Part shown: piece after piece, positions 32,795-40,308 of the stretch | Layout: each line of letters starts with the position of its first letter | Position numbering within the stretch: the stretch's first letter is position 1 | Assembly: GCA_964495085.1 (NCBI GenBank) | Contig: CAZBUK010000023.1 | Coordinates: 1 to 47,656, forward strand | Source: CAZBUK01 sp964495085 | GTDB lineage: Bacteria; Bacteroidota; Ignavibacteria; T3Sed10-11 | DNA: 47,656 nucleotides | Reading direction: 5' to 3' | Translations under genes and position numbers: made by a program | The notes under the pieces: generated by a model | The model's input: the letters and a program-made list of their open reading frames with translations, nothing else | The model's database searches: none | What the model was told of the DNA's origin: nothing

Positions 32795-33137
32795 TGAACA
32801 CCTCCTGTATTTGTGCATGTCGTTTTATGTAGAGTACGAATATAGCAACTGTCGTCTGTCGAATCAAGTTCCGAAGGGCGTCCGTCATGAGACCGATCCG
32901 GGGGCGGTTTACAATCCGGCCATGGAACACAAAGAGTTCTGAGCTACGTTTTTTGACAGAGATTGGAATTTATAGCTTTCGTCGGGTGTTTCACACGATA
33001 TGCAATATTCCGGACTTCGGGTAGGGAGAGGGCCAAGCCGTCACCTCTGGGGTCATGAAATGAGCGAAACCGCTGTAACGCTTTACCATCCAAATCATAT
33101 AAATATAAAGTAATTATAACATCCGGAGGGTTGAGTT
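32795..33137. other. Divergent intergenic region
   Basis: About 340 bases between the DinB-like gene (leftward) and the sulfurtransferase (rightward). It contains a TTGACA at 32953-32958 without a well-spaced -10, and AT-rich DNA near 33090-33120 that could be the sulfurtransferase promoter. GGAGGG precedes the sulfurtransferase start. No ORF or RNA structure was recognised. Confidence 0.5.
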
Positions 33138-33980
33138 ATGGGAACACAAAAACTGGAGGATGTACTCGTATCAACCGCTTGGGTTGAGAAGCATAAGGGG
33201 GACACGGGCATCCGTATCGTGGAGGTCGATGTAGATACGACGGCGTACGGGGAAGGCCATATAGAGGGATCCATGGCGTGGAACTGGCAGACTCAGCTCT
33301 GCGATACGCTGCGCAGGGACATAATTCCGGAGGATAAGCTGGAAAAGCTTCTTTCGGATTCGGGTATCGGCAACGAAGATACGATCGTACTCTACGGTGA
33401 TAATAACAATTGGTTTGCGTGCTGGGCATTCTGGCAATTAAAAATGTACGGCCATAAGGATGTTCGTATTATGGACGGCGGAAGAAAGAAATGGATCGCC
33501 GAAGCGAGACCGCTCACCGACGGGATTCCTTCGATCGAACGGAAAAAATACCTGCTTCCGGAGCCCGATTTCTCAATGAGAAGTTTTCTAACCGACGTGA
33601 TGACTAAGCAGAACACGGGAAAAAACATGACCCTTGTGGATGTCCGTTCACCCGACGAGTTTACCGGCAAGATATTGTCTCCCCCGGGGCTGCCGGAAAC
33701 TTGCCAGCGGGGCGGCCATATCCCCCAGGCGGTCAATATACCCTGGGGTAAGAATTGCAACGAAGACGGCACATTTAAATCGCCCGATGAGCTGAGATCA
33801 CTGTACGAATCGATGGGTGTGACAAGGGACAAGGATGTCATTACTTATTGTAGAATCGGCGAACGTTCAAGCTTATCCTGGTTCGCCATGAAATATCTGC
33901 TGGGATTCGACAAAGTTACTAATTACGACGGATCCTGGACGGAGTGGGGTAACCTGGTGAATGCCCCGGTCGAGCGATGA
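33138..33980 (+). CDS. Thiosulfate/mercaptopyruvate sulfurtransferase (tandem rhodanese)
   Basis: A 280-aa tandem-rhodanese sulfurtransferase, predicted cytoplasmic. The inactive N-terminal domain (about 1-130) has 'GHIEGSMAWNW' and 'YGDNNNWFACWAFW'. The catalytic C-terminal domain (about 150-280) has 'LVDVRSPDEF', 'GHIPQAVNIPW' and the active loop CRIGERS with C238. This loop resembles thiosulfate-specific enzymes rather than the CG[S/T]GVTA loop of mercaptopyruvate enzymes, so thiosulfate is the likelier donor. GGAGGG lies before ATG 33138. The stop overlaps the next ORF by four bases (ATGA), so the two are coupled. Confidence 0.92.
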   Translation: MGTQKLEDVLVSTAWVEKHKGDTGIRIVEVDVDTTAYGEGHIEGSMAWNWQTQLCDTLRRDIIPEDKLEKLLSDSGIGNEDTIVLYGDNNNWFACWAFWQLKMYGHKDVRIMDGGRKKWIAEARPLTDGIPSIERKKYLLPEPDFSMRSFLTDVMTKQNTGKNMTLVDVRSPDEFTGKILSPPGLPETCQRGGHIPQAVNIPWGKNCNEDGTFKSPDELRSLYESMGVTRDKDVITYCRIGERSSLSWFAMKYLLGFDKVTNYDGSWTEWGNLVNAPVER

Positions 33981-34213
33981 AGACCCCGATGACAATCCAC
34001 GTACCCGAAGAATACCAAACTCGGAGGGAAGCGTATCCTCCTTTTGAGATGAACATCGTGAGTTATCGTCTCGGTAGAACCTACATCTGTACCGTTGATA
34101 ATGTCGATCCCGGAGCCGTGATTGCAAGGGCAAAAGGGGCGACGAGACAAGAAGCGGAAGAGGCGGCAATAGGTCAGGCCAAACGTCGTCTGGACAGATC
34201 GAGAACATATTGA
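33977..34213 (+). CDS. Small hypothetical protein coupled to the sulfurtransferase
   Basis: A 78-aa acidic/basic mixed protein that I do not recognise. Its start overlaps the sulfurtransferase stop by four bases (ATGA), so it is probably translated with it. It shows a strand-strand-strand-helix pattern: 'MNIVSYRLGRTYICTVDN', then 'AVIARAKGATRQEAEEAAIG', then a basic helix. This order resembles HicB-like or double-stranded-RNA-binding-like small folds but is not a convincing match to either. No transmembrane or signal sequence. A terminator-like hairpin follows within 70 bases, so the operon appears to have two genes. Confidence 0.7.
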   Translation: MKTPMTIHVPEEYQTRREAYPPFEMNIVSYRLGRTYICTVDNVDPGAVIARAKGATRQEAEEAAIGQAKRRLDRSRTY

Positions 34214-34281
34214 TCAATCAGTATTTGACTTTCGATCTTTTAGATTCGAATACATGTCCGAATCCGCTCACTCTTGAGAGA

Positions 34282-34351
34282 GTCCGCAGTGGATATGGGA
34301 GTTTCTTTATTCTGTTAATATTACCGAAAATCCGCTGCGGACTTTTCTTTT
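34282..34351 (+). terminator. Terminator-like hairpin with long loop
   Basis: GTCCGCAGTGGAT (34282-34294) pairs with ATCCGCTGCGGAC (34330-34342) over 13 positions with one wobble, and TTTTCTTTT follows immediately. The 35-base loop is longer than usual for a simple terminator. It probably ends the sulfurtransferase operon. Confidence 0.7.
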
Positions 34352-34416
34352 ATAATAATCTATGCTTACAACACCTGTGATCCAATCTCCGCGGTAAAAG
34401 AGCAGTAAATCCTTCC

Positions 34417-34446
34417 TTGACTTTATTAAAAAAAGGGGTATATTTA
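34417..34446 (+). promoter_or_regulatory. Promoter of the TetR gene
   Basis: TTG (34417-34419, within TTGACT) and, 19 bases later, TATATTTA (34439-34446), seven of eight matches to the Bacteroidota -7 element TAnnTTTG. It also reads as sigma-70 TTGACT with TATATT at a 16-base spacing. It directly abuts the first operator copy, so repression by the TetR product is expected. Confidence 0.6.
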
Positions 34447-34458
34447 GACCGACCGGTC
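34447..34458. promoter_or_regulatory. TetR operator copy 1 (GACCGACCGGTC)
   Basis: GACCGACCGGTC immediately downstream of the -10-like element of the TetR promoter. The same core recurs, inverted, at 34515-34525 and again at 35251-35261. Position and repetition fit an autoregulatory TetR site. Confidence 0.6.
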
Positions 34459-34514
34459 AATTTATTATTTATAGGTAGACCGAGGGTGTCAGGATATATT
34501 CAGAACCAGTATGT

Positions 34515-34525
34515 ACCGGTCGGTC
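34515..34525. promoter_or_regulatory. TetR operator copy 2 (ACCGGTCGGTC)
   Basis: ACCGGTCGGTC is the exact reverse complement of the first 11 bases of copy 1 and lies 17 bases before the TetR start codon, next to its SD (GGAGGA). Confidence 0.55.
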
Positions 34526-34542
34526 GATAAATCGGAGGAATT

Positions 34543-35175
34543 ATGGTAAAGGAAATACAACATGAACAGGCAGCTCGAACGAGAGCGAATATTTTGAACT
34601 CAGCCGAGCTTTTATTTGCCGAGAAGGGATATGACGGTACGGGTATGATGGAAATAGCAGAGGATGCGGGAGTCCCGAAATCGCTCATTTATTATTACTT
34701 CAGGAATAAGAATGAAGTTTTGAAAGAGCTCTTAAACCGGCTGAATCGCGAAATGATAGATCTGATATCCGCAGAAAAATCGGGTGAGAGGCCCGAGAAC
34801 GTGCTTACAACCGATGGATTCAACCGGATGCTGCATCGGATGTATGAGTTGTATGATAGTCGAAAACACATGTACCGGATAATTCACCAGGAGGCGTTAA
34901 AAACGGAGTTTGTGGCGGAATACCTTATGGAAGTACAACTCGCACAACAAACAAGCATCGATTATTTTAAGAATGCAGGCATGGCGGTAGAGGAGCAGGA
35001 TCTCAGACTCGCACACTTTTTTCTAATTATCGTTCCGTTTCTCTCCTTCGTTGTATTTCAGGAAGAGTGGTGCGTCTACAATGGCGTCGAGCAGGATAAA
35101 GCCAGGGAGAATGTGTTCGACCTCCTGAGCAATGTTTCGGCGTTGATACTCTCGAAGTCGATTAAAAAGGAGTAA
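34543..35175 (+). CDS. TetR/AcrR-family transcriptional regulator
   Basis: A 210-aa TetR-type repressor. The N-terminal helix-turn-helix (about 12-58) shows 'ILNSAELLFAEKGYDGTGMM' and 'VPKSLIYYYFRNKNEVLKEL', with the family's YYYF recognition-helix end. The C-terminal ligand/dimer domain (about 70-205) is helical, with a hydrophobic 'FFLIIVPFLSFVVF' helix that may line the effector pocket. GGAGGA lies five bases before ATG 34543. Repeated GACCGGTC-type sites surround the gene, so autoregulation is likely. The next gene, an outer-membrane barrel protein, has related sites in its upstream region and is a candidate target. The effector is unknown. Confidence 0.92.
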   Translation: MVKEIQHEQAARTRANILNSAELLFAEKGYDGTGMMEIAEDAGVPKSLIYYYFRNKNEVLKELLNRLNREMIDLISAEKSGERPENVLTTDGFNRMLHRMYELYDSRKHMYRIIHQEALKTEFVAEYLMEVQLAQQTSIDYFKNAGMAVEEQDLRLAHFFLIIVPFLSFVVFQEEWCVYNGVEQDKARENVFDLLSNVSALILSKSIKKE

Positions 35176-35705
35176 TTTTTAATATTCCCATTCGAATAAG
35201 GAAACCGCCGGACATCTGCGGGAGACGAAGAAGCCGGAGAAAATAATACTGACCGGTCGGTAAATTACTGCTCACCTTGACTGGCTCTCAACCCCACATT
35301 AAACACAGCAGTTGGAAATTCCATATAAAATTAAATCCCGTCTGTACTATGAAACTCATTGGAAAGATTACGATGTGGTTTCTAAATGATAGTTGCTTTC
35401 TTTTCGCTTCCTCGTTCCATCTCATTGATTTTCATCCAAAAAAATAGTATATCCTTCGTGAAACTCTTCCTTTTCCAATCCGTACTACTGACTGCACCTT
35501 AGGCGGCTGCAGCGTATGGATTCACGCAGTACCGACATCTCTTATCAGGGAGGAGGACCGGTCGTTTAGCTACGTAGACGAACGCATGGATATGCATGAG
35601 CAGGGCATTAGAGGACCGGAAACATACCGTCACGCCGAATCGAGCAGCTAATTTCAAACTGTCGTTTTATTTACTTTTCCACCAACTACTACACAGGAGA
35701 GTGCT
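35176..35705. other. Intergenic region with operator copies 3 and 4
   Basis: About 530 bases between the TetR gene and the barrel gene. It holds GACCGGTCGGT (35251-35261) and a shorter GACCGGTCG (35556-35564), matching the sites upstream of TetR. A TTGACT at 35277 has only a weak -10. A 32-codon ORF at 35349-35447 has no SD and is not called. Otherwise nothing recognisable; the length leaves room for a long leader or small RNA. Confidence 0.55.
35251..35261. promoter_or_regulatory. TetR operator copy 3 (GACCGGTCGGT)
   Basis: GACCGGTCGGT matches the reverse complement of copy 1 and lies 75 bases after the TetR stop, followed by TAAATTA, which resembles the flank of copy 1 on the other strand. 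It is upstream of the outer-membrane barrel gene. Confidence 0.5.
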
Positions 35706-36332
35706 ATGAAGCAACTTGCAGCAGTATTGTACGCGGTTCTGGTCTTCGCCATTGCCGCAGACACCGCCTTTGCCCAACCGATGACATTCGGAGCCAAAGC
35801 CGGGTTGAATATCGCGAATATAGGCGGTGACGATGCGGGAGATTTCGAGTCGCGCACCGGCTTTTCAATCGGAGGATTCCTCGCATATCCGCTTGCAAAC
35901 ATGTTCTATATCCAGCCTGAAGTTCTCTATACCATGAAAGGTGCGGCCCAGAAGCAGACATTCGGCGGAACTACCTATACCGGGACCGTCAAGCTCGACT
36001 ACCTCGAGATACCGGTTCTTGCAAAACTTGTTATCCCGATGAAGAATTCAGGGTTAACCCCTATGCTGTATGCAGGTCCGGCGCTCGGCTTTAAACTCAG
36101 CAGCAAACTTCATCTGGAAGGCGGAGGCTTGGATTCGGAGGAGGATTACGAGGGAATTAAGGGAACGGATTTCGGGTTCGTGATCGGAGGAGGCGTAGGA
36201 ATTCCTGTTGGCGCCAGTACATTTGGTATCGAAATCCGGTACGATCTCGGATTGTCATCCATTGACGATTCCGAGGATAATTTTAACATTAAAAATAACG
36301 TTCTGATGCTGATGGTATCGTTCCAGATTTAA
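35706..36332 (+). CDS. Outer-membrane beta-barrel protein (OMP_b-brl_2 / PorT-like)
   Basis: A 208-aa exported protein with a signal peptide (residues ~1-23, ending 'TAFAQ') and an eight-stranded outer-membrane barrel typical of FCB bacteria. Family signs are 'FGAKAGLNIANIGGDD' at the start of the mature protein, 'FYIQPEVLYTMKGA', 'LDYLEIPVLAKLVIP' and 'MLYAGPALGFKLSSK'. It ends in 'LMLMVSFQI'. AGGAGAG precedes ATG 35706. Its function is unknown. It lies downstream of the TetR gene, with TetR-type operator copies in the gap, and is followed by a strong terminator. Confidence 0.88.
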   Translation: MKQLAAVLYAVLVFAIAADTAFAQPMTFGAKAGLNIANIGGDDAGDFESRTGFSIGGFLAYPLANMFYIQPEVLYTMKGAAQKQTFGGTTYTGTVKLDYLEIPVLAKLVIPMKNSGLTPMLYAGPALGFKLSSKLHLEGGGLDSEEDYEGIKGTDFGFVIGGGVGIPVGASTFGIEIRYDLGLSSIDDSEDNFNIKNNVLMLMVSFQI

Positions 36333-36365
36333 TCCCGGGGTATCTCAACATACACCAGCATCCTG

Positions 36366-36419
36366 CCGTAAGCGGCGGCGGTGAAACGAAGGAATTCACC
36401 GTACCGCTTGCGGTTTTTT
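36366..36419 (+). terminator. Intrinsic terminator after the barrel gene
   Basis: CCGTAAGCGG (36366-36375) pairs with CCGCTTGCGG (36404-36413), with inner pairing CGGTGAA/TTCACCG, and is followed by TTTTTT (36414-36419). Confidence 0.85.
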
Positions 36420-36455
36420 ATATGTCCATATTACCGAACCGACATTTTCATATAG

Positions 36456-36794
36456 CATCTGTTCTTTTACCCTGTTTATTTCCGCCGTCCATCGGAGATT
36501 AACCCAATCCCGGAGACATTCGAACTCTTTCAGAATTATCCGAATCCGTTGAATCCGTCGACGACGATCGGGTTCACCGTTCCGGTGAGAAGCAGCGTCA
36601 CGGTAGGAATTTACAACATCCGCGGCCTGAAGGTAACAACGCTCTTTGAGGGTATCGTGGAGGCAGGCAAGCATGAAGCTATGTGGACGGCGGAGTCTGC
36701 ATCGGGCGTCTACTATTACCGGATCGATGCCGTCCCGGAAGATAAAACCGGGAGAAAATTTTCAAGGACCGGCTGGATGATCCTGGTCAGGTAA
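36456..36794 (+). pseudogene. Orphan T9SS C-terminal sorting domain, remnant
   Basis: The frame is open from after a TAG at 36453-36455 to the stop at 36794 and encodes a complete T9SS type A sorting domain: 'FELFQNYPNPLNPSTTIGF' (from 36519), 'SVTVGIYNIRGLKVTTLFE' and 'SGVYYYRIDA'. There is no ATG or GTG start in frame, no SD and no signal peptide; only a TTG inside the domain (36549) could start it. It therefore looks like the tail of a lost secreted-protein gene, not an expressed gene. About 25 residues before the domain are unlike any passenger I recognise. It could instead be a recombination reservoir of sorting-domain sequence, which is speculative. Confidence 0.75.
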
Positions 36795-37189
36795 ATTCGA
36801 TATGGAGTTAAATCCTACTGAATCAGAATAACCCGGGAGATTCAGATCACTGTTTTTCACTCCCGGACTCACCTATCCCCTTCTCTCAATAAATACCCAA
36901 AACCTAAGAAATTTAACAAATTAATCCCGGGTAATAATTGGGGATACTTGATTATATGTTTGCAATTAGTTAATATTGATTTTAGTTATGCCTAAATTAA
37001 TATTTTTGCCGATCTCCACCGGGAAGGACGGTGCGTCTCTTTTCTCATAGGACGCTGAACTATCGAACTAAATTCTCATCGGAATTGAAATATCAGTGAT
37101 GGTATTTTTATGACCCTCATGTTATAGAATATTTAATCATGACAGACATCTAAAATCACCACATATACCATATTCCAAGAATTAAAGCA
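36795..37189. other. AT-rich intergenic region upstream of the di-haem operon
   Basis: About 395 bases, increasingly AT-rich. A short inverted repeat CCGGGAG/CTCCCGG (36833-36839, 36860-36866) lacks a T-run. A Bacteroidota-type promoter is listed separately at 36976-37008. No ORF is convincing. Confidence 0.5.
36976..37008 (+). promoter_or_regulatory. Bacteroidota-type promoter (TTG...TAnnTTTG) for the di-haem operon
   Basis: TTG at 36976-36978 and a perfect TAnnTTTG element, TATTTTTG, at 37001-37008, with 22 bases between them, within the range reported for Bacteroidota sigma factors. It lies about 180 bases before the first gene of the operon. The spacing is at the long end, so confidence is moderate. 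Confidence 0.45.
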
Positions 37190-38389
37190 ATGATAAATAA
37201 ACAACTGTTTGCAGTTAGCGTGACGCTTTTCACAGTTATCGCACTAATATCCTGTGAAAAGATGTTACCACCCGAACCGGATGACGATGAGGTTCTAGAC
37301 GGCCCAATGGATGGCCTGACTCCTGCCCAACTTTCTCAGTTTCTTAAAGGGGATGCCGCCTTTAGTGAAACTTTCACAATTGAAAATGGACTTGGTCCCA
37401 TCTTCGTTGCGACGAGTTGTATCAGTTGTCATACCGGAGACGGTAAGGGACATCCATCTACAACCCTCACCCGTTTTGGACAAACCGACAGCACGGGCAA
37501 CCGGTTCTTGCATTTAGGAGGTCCTCAATTGCAAAATCGAGCAATACCCGGATTTACCCCCGAACAAATTCCTATGGGCGCCACATATTCAAGATTCACG
37601 CCCCCCGCAGTAACGGGCCTTGGATTCCTGGCGTTGGTTTCCGATGAGGACATTCTGGCAATGGCCGATCCGAATGATGCAGACGGCGACGGAATTTCAG
37701 GAGTGCCCAACTGGATAAATATTCCATCCTATATTATTCCGCACACAAATGCCGTTACTCAAAACGGAAAATATATCGGGCGTTTCGGGAAAAAAGCGGT
37801 TACCTACAATTTATTGCATCAAACCGTTAGTGCATACAGTGAGGATATCGGCATCACTTCTCTCTTCAATCCCATTGATGTGTTCAGCGGACTGGAAATT
37901 GACCCTGAAGTTTCAACGCAAACCGTCAACGATGTGGTGTTTTATTTGCAAACACTGAAAGCCCCCGTACAACGAAATCGAAACGATCCGGAAGTAATTC
38001 AGGGAAAAAATATTTTCAGCCAAATCAATTGCGCGTCCTGTCACAGGCCATCATTGAAAACGGGTTATTCACCCATTGAAGCGCTTTCAAACAAAGAATT
38101 TTACCCTTACACCGATTTGCTCTTACACGATATGGGAAGCGGGCTGGATGATGGCTACACCGAAGGAAGTGCAAAGACTTCCGAATGGCGCACTCCGCCG
38201 CTCTGGGGTTTGGGACTCTCGCCCGATTCGCAAGGCGGTCAATATTTTTTATTGCACGACGGCAGAGCAAGAAGCATCGAAGAAGCCATTCAACTGCATG
38301 GGGGAGAGGCAGCAAACAGCAGGATGCTGTATCAGAATCTTTCCCAACAGGAAAAAGATGCACTTCTCAAGTTCTTGGAATCATTATAA
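37190..38389 (+). CDS. Di-haem oxidoreductase (DHOR, DUF1111) lipoprotein
   Basis: A 399-aa periplasmic or surface lipoprotein of the di-haem oxidoreductase family (DUF1111; distant relative of cytochrome c peroxidase/MauG). The signal peptide ends in the lipobox LISC with C22. Two c-type haem sites are visible: C77-C80-H81 ('CISCHTGDGKG') and C281-C284-H285 ('CASCHRPSLK'). 'WRTPPLWGLG' and 'FLLHDGRARSIEEAIQLHGG' near the C-terminus are strong family markers. The substrate and electron partner are unknown; a neighbouring Rieske protein is the obvious candidate. There is no SD before ATG 37190. The DNA is markedly more AT-rich than the flanking native genes. It is the first gene of a three-gene operon. 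Confidence 0.9.
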   Translation: MINKQLFAVSVTLFTVIALISCEKMLPPEPDDDEVLDGPMDGLTPAQLSQFLKGDAAFSETFTIENGLGPIFVATSCISCHTGDGKGHPSTTLTRFGQTDSTGNRFLHLGGPQLQNRAIPGFTPEQIPMGATYSRFTPPAVTGLGFLALVSDEDILAMADPNDADGDGISGVPNWINIPSYIIPHTNAVTQNGKYIGRFGKKAVTYNLLHQTVSAYSEDIGITSLFNPIDVFSGLEIDPEVSTQTVNDVVFYLQTLKAPVQRNRNDPEVIQGKNIFSQINCASCHRPSLKTGYSPIEALSNKEFYPYTDLLLHDMGSGLDDGYTEGSAKTSEWRTPPLWGLGLSPDSQGGQYFLLHDGRARSIEEAIQLHGGEAANSRMLYQNLSQQEKDALLKFLESL

Positions 38390-38392
38390 GCA

Positions 38393-38833
38393 ATGGACAG
38401 GAACGAGTTTATTAAAACATGCGGGTATGCCTGTTTTGGCGGTACGGCATTCATGGCATTTCTTCAAAGTTGTGCAAGCACAACATATTATGCTCAAACT
38501 GTGCTTGAATACAATCGTATAATAATCAAGAAATCGGAATTTCTGAAAACAGATAAAGAAAAGATCACGGATAGAAAATTTGTTTTGGTGAAAGCCGATA
38601 ATTTCGGTTTCCCGATTTATGTTTACAAAGTCAATGAGGAAAAATATTCCGCTTTGCTGATGCAATGCACGCATAAGGGTTGCGAGTTGCAACCGCAAGG
38701 AACGTTCCTTGCTTGCCCCTGCCACGGCAGTGAGTTTACCAACGAAGGAATGGTACAAAACCCGCCCGCTGAGCGTAATTTACTAACATTTAAAACTTCG
38801 ACCGACGATGAGAATATCTTCATACATCTCTAA
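38393..38833 (+). CDS. Rieske [2Fe-2S] lipoprotein
   Basis: A 146-aa Rieske iron-sulfur protein. Cluster motifs are 'CTHKGC' (ligands C92 and H94, disulfide C97) and 'CPCHGSEF' (ligands C108 and H111, disulfide C110). This His/Cys set and the disulfide pair are those of high-potential respiratory-type Rieske domains. The N-terminus (residues 1-27) is hydrophobic and ends in 'FLQSC', suggesting a lipoprotein anchored at C27. It starts four bases after the di-haem gene stop and overlaps the porin gene by 26 bases, so all three genes are tightly coupled. No cytochrome b is present, so it is not a bc1 or b6f subunit. It probably exchanges electrons with the di-haem protein. Confidence 0.92.
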   Translation: MDRNEFIKTCGYACFGGTAFMAFLQSCASTTYYAQTVLEYNRIIIKKSEFLKTDKEKITDRKFVLVKADNFGFPIYVYKVNEEKYSALLMQCTHKGCELQPQGTFLACPCHGSEFTNEGMVQNPPAERNLLTFKTSTDDENIFIHL

Positions 38834-40058
38834 AAGCGTTTATGCGCTAGCCGCGTTAATTTGTTCCTTAACAATCGGCTATGCCCAAACCGATACAACG
38901 GGGTTTATACGGCATATCCCTGCTGATACATCCAGACAACTATTGAATATGGACGCAGTGTACAACCGTCATTTTTTAACGACAGGTAAATTACCCATTG
39001 CCATTGGCGGATATATGGAAGCCAATACCCAGTACGCCGCAACCGACGGTATTTCAGATGGTTTTTCTTTTCAGGCAAGACGATTCACATTATTCTTTTC
39101 TTCTACCATCGCCCAAAATATTAAATTCCTTTCGGAACTTGAATTTGAAGACGGCACAAAGGAAATCAATATTGAATTTGCCGCTATGGATATTGAATTT
39201 CATCATTTGCTCAATTTAAGGGGCGGAATAATTATGAACCCTATAGGAGCATTTAACCAAAATCATGATGGGCCCAGATGGGATTTTATTGACCGGCCGA
39301 TTTCTGCAACCACGATTATTCCTACCACTCTTTCAAATGTAGGCCTCGGTTTACATGGGAAATATTTCGCTCACGATTGGATTGTAGGTTACGAAGCATA
39401 TCTGACAAACGGGTTCGACGATAACATTATTTCAAATCCCGATGGGAGAACGTCGCTTGCAGAGGGAAAGCAAAATCCTGTGCGGTTTGAAGAAAGCAAT
39501 AGCGGGCTTCCGATGTTTACCGGAAAACTTGCTATCCGTAACCGAATCATCGGTGAATTTGGATTTTCCTATTTGACGGGGGTTTACAACAATTGGAAAG
39601 TAGACGGTTTAATTCTTGACGAGAAAAGAAGTGTACACGTTATATCTGCAGACTTCAATACTACCGTCTTGAGCGATAGATTGACCCTTACCGGCGAGTT
39701 TGTAAAAGTTTATGTTGATGTTCCGGATAGCTATACCCAGCAATACGGAACACAACAGTTTGGGGGATATATCGATATTGTGGGGACTGTATTGCAAAAG
39801 AAAATAATCGGGTGGGATAACGCAAAACTCAATTTGGGCGTTCGTCTCGAGTATGCCGACTACAATCAGGGCAAGTTTAACGAAACAGGAGGAAACATCG
39901 GTGATGATGTGTGGGCAATCGTCCCCGCGATCGCATTCAGACCCGTAGGAACGAGCGTCCTGCGTTTCAATTATCGGTTCGAGCAGCACACCGACTTGTT
40001 AGGAAATCCGCCCACCAAGACAGGAGTTTTTCAATTTGGATTTTCGACGTATTTTTAG
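38808..40058 (+). CDS. Outer-membrane porin of the di-haem/Rieske operon
   Basis: A 416-aa exported beta-barrel. The signal peptide is residues 1-26 (ending 'IGYAQ'). The rest has the strand-turn pattern of porins related to the phosphate-selective OprO/P type: 'IAIGGYMEANTQYAATDG', 'FSFQARRFTLFFSSTIAQNI', 'DIEFHHLLNLRGGIIMNP', and a terminal Phe in 'FQFGFSTYF'. The gene begins 26 bases inside the Rieske gene and has no SD, so translation is probably coupled. Like its partners it is unusually AT-rich. It may be the outer-membrane channel or scaffold of the electron-transfer module. Its solute or partner cannot be read from sequence. Confidence 0.88.
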   Translation: MRISSYISKSVYALAALICSLTIGYAQTDTTGFIRHIPADTSRQLLNMDAVYNRHFLTTGKLPIAIGGYMEANTQYAATDGISDGFSFQARRFTLFFSSTIAQNIKFLSELEFEDGTKEINIEFAAMDIEFHHLLNLRGGIIMNPIGAFNQNHDGPRWDFIDRPISATTIIPTTLSNVGLGLHGKYFAHDWIVGYEAYLTNGFDDNIISNPDGRTSLAEGKQNPVRFEESNSGLPMFTGKLAIRNRIIGEFGFSYLTGVYNNWKVDGLILDEKRSVHVISADFNTTVLSDRLTLTGEFVKVYVDVPDSYTQQYGTQQFGGYIDIVGTVLQKKIIGWDNAKLNLGVRLEYADYNQGKFNETGGNIGDDVWAIVPAIAFRPVGTSVLRFNYRFEQHTDLLGNPPTKTGVFQFGFSTYF

Positions 40059-40308
40059 GAATTTAAGAAGACCAGGATTCTTTTACCACCTTTTTGATTA
40101 CCTCTCCTGAATCCAGGACCGCAATAACCCGATGCCCGGAAGAAATGCAACGTTTGTTTACCGGTGGTATTATTAACCGCGATCCTGATCTCCGATAGAG
40201 ATGTGCACTTGTATTTACCGACAATAAGAAATATTATAACCGGGTAATACCCGATACCAAGCTACCGTAACCTTGACAGGTTTTTCTTCACTCGGGGATC
40301 CCTCAAGC

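Noticed and set aside
32953..32976. TTGACA followed by TATAGC as a promoter
   Set aside because: Spacing is only 12 bases, too short for a sigma-70 promoter.
33001..33090. Possible riboswitch in the leader of the sulfurtransferase gene
   Set aside because: I compared it by eye with the SAM and TPP consensus cores and found no match; no convincing aptamer pairing.
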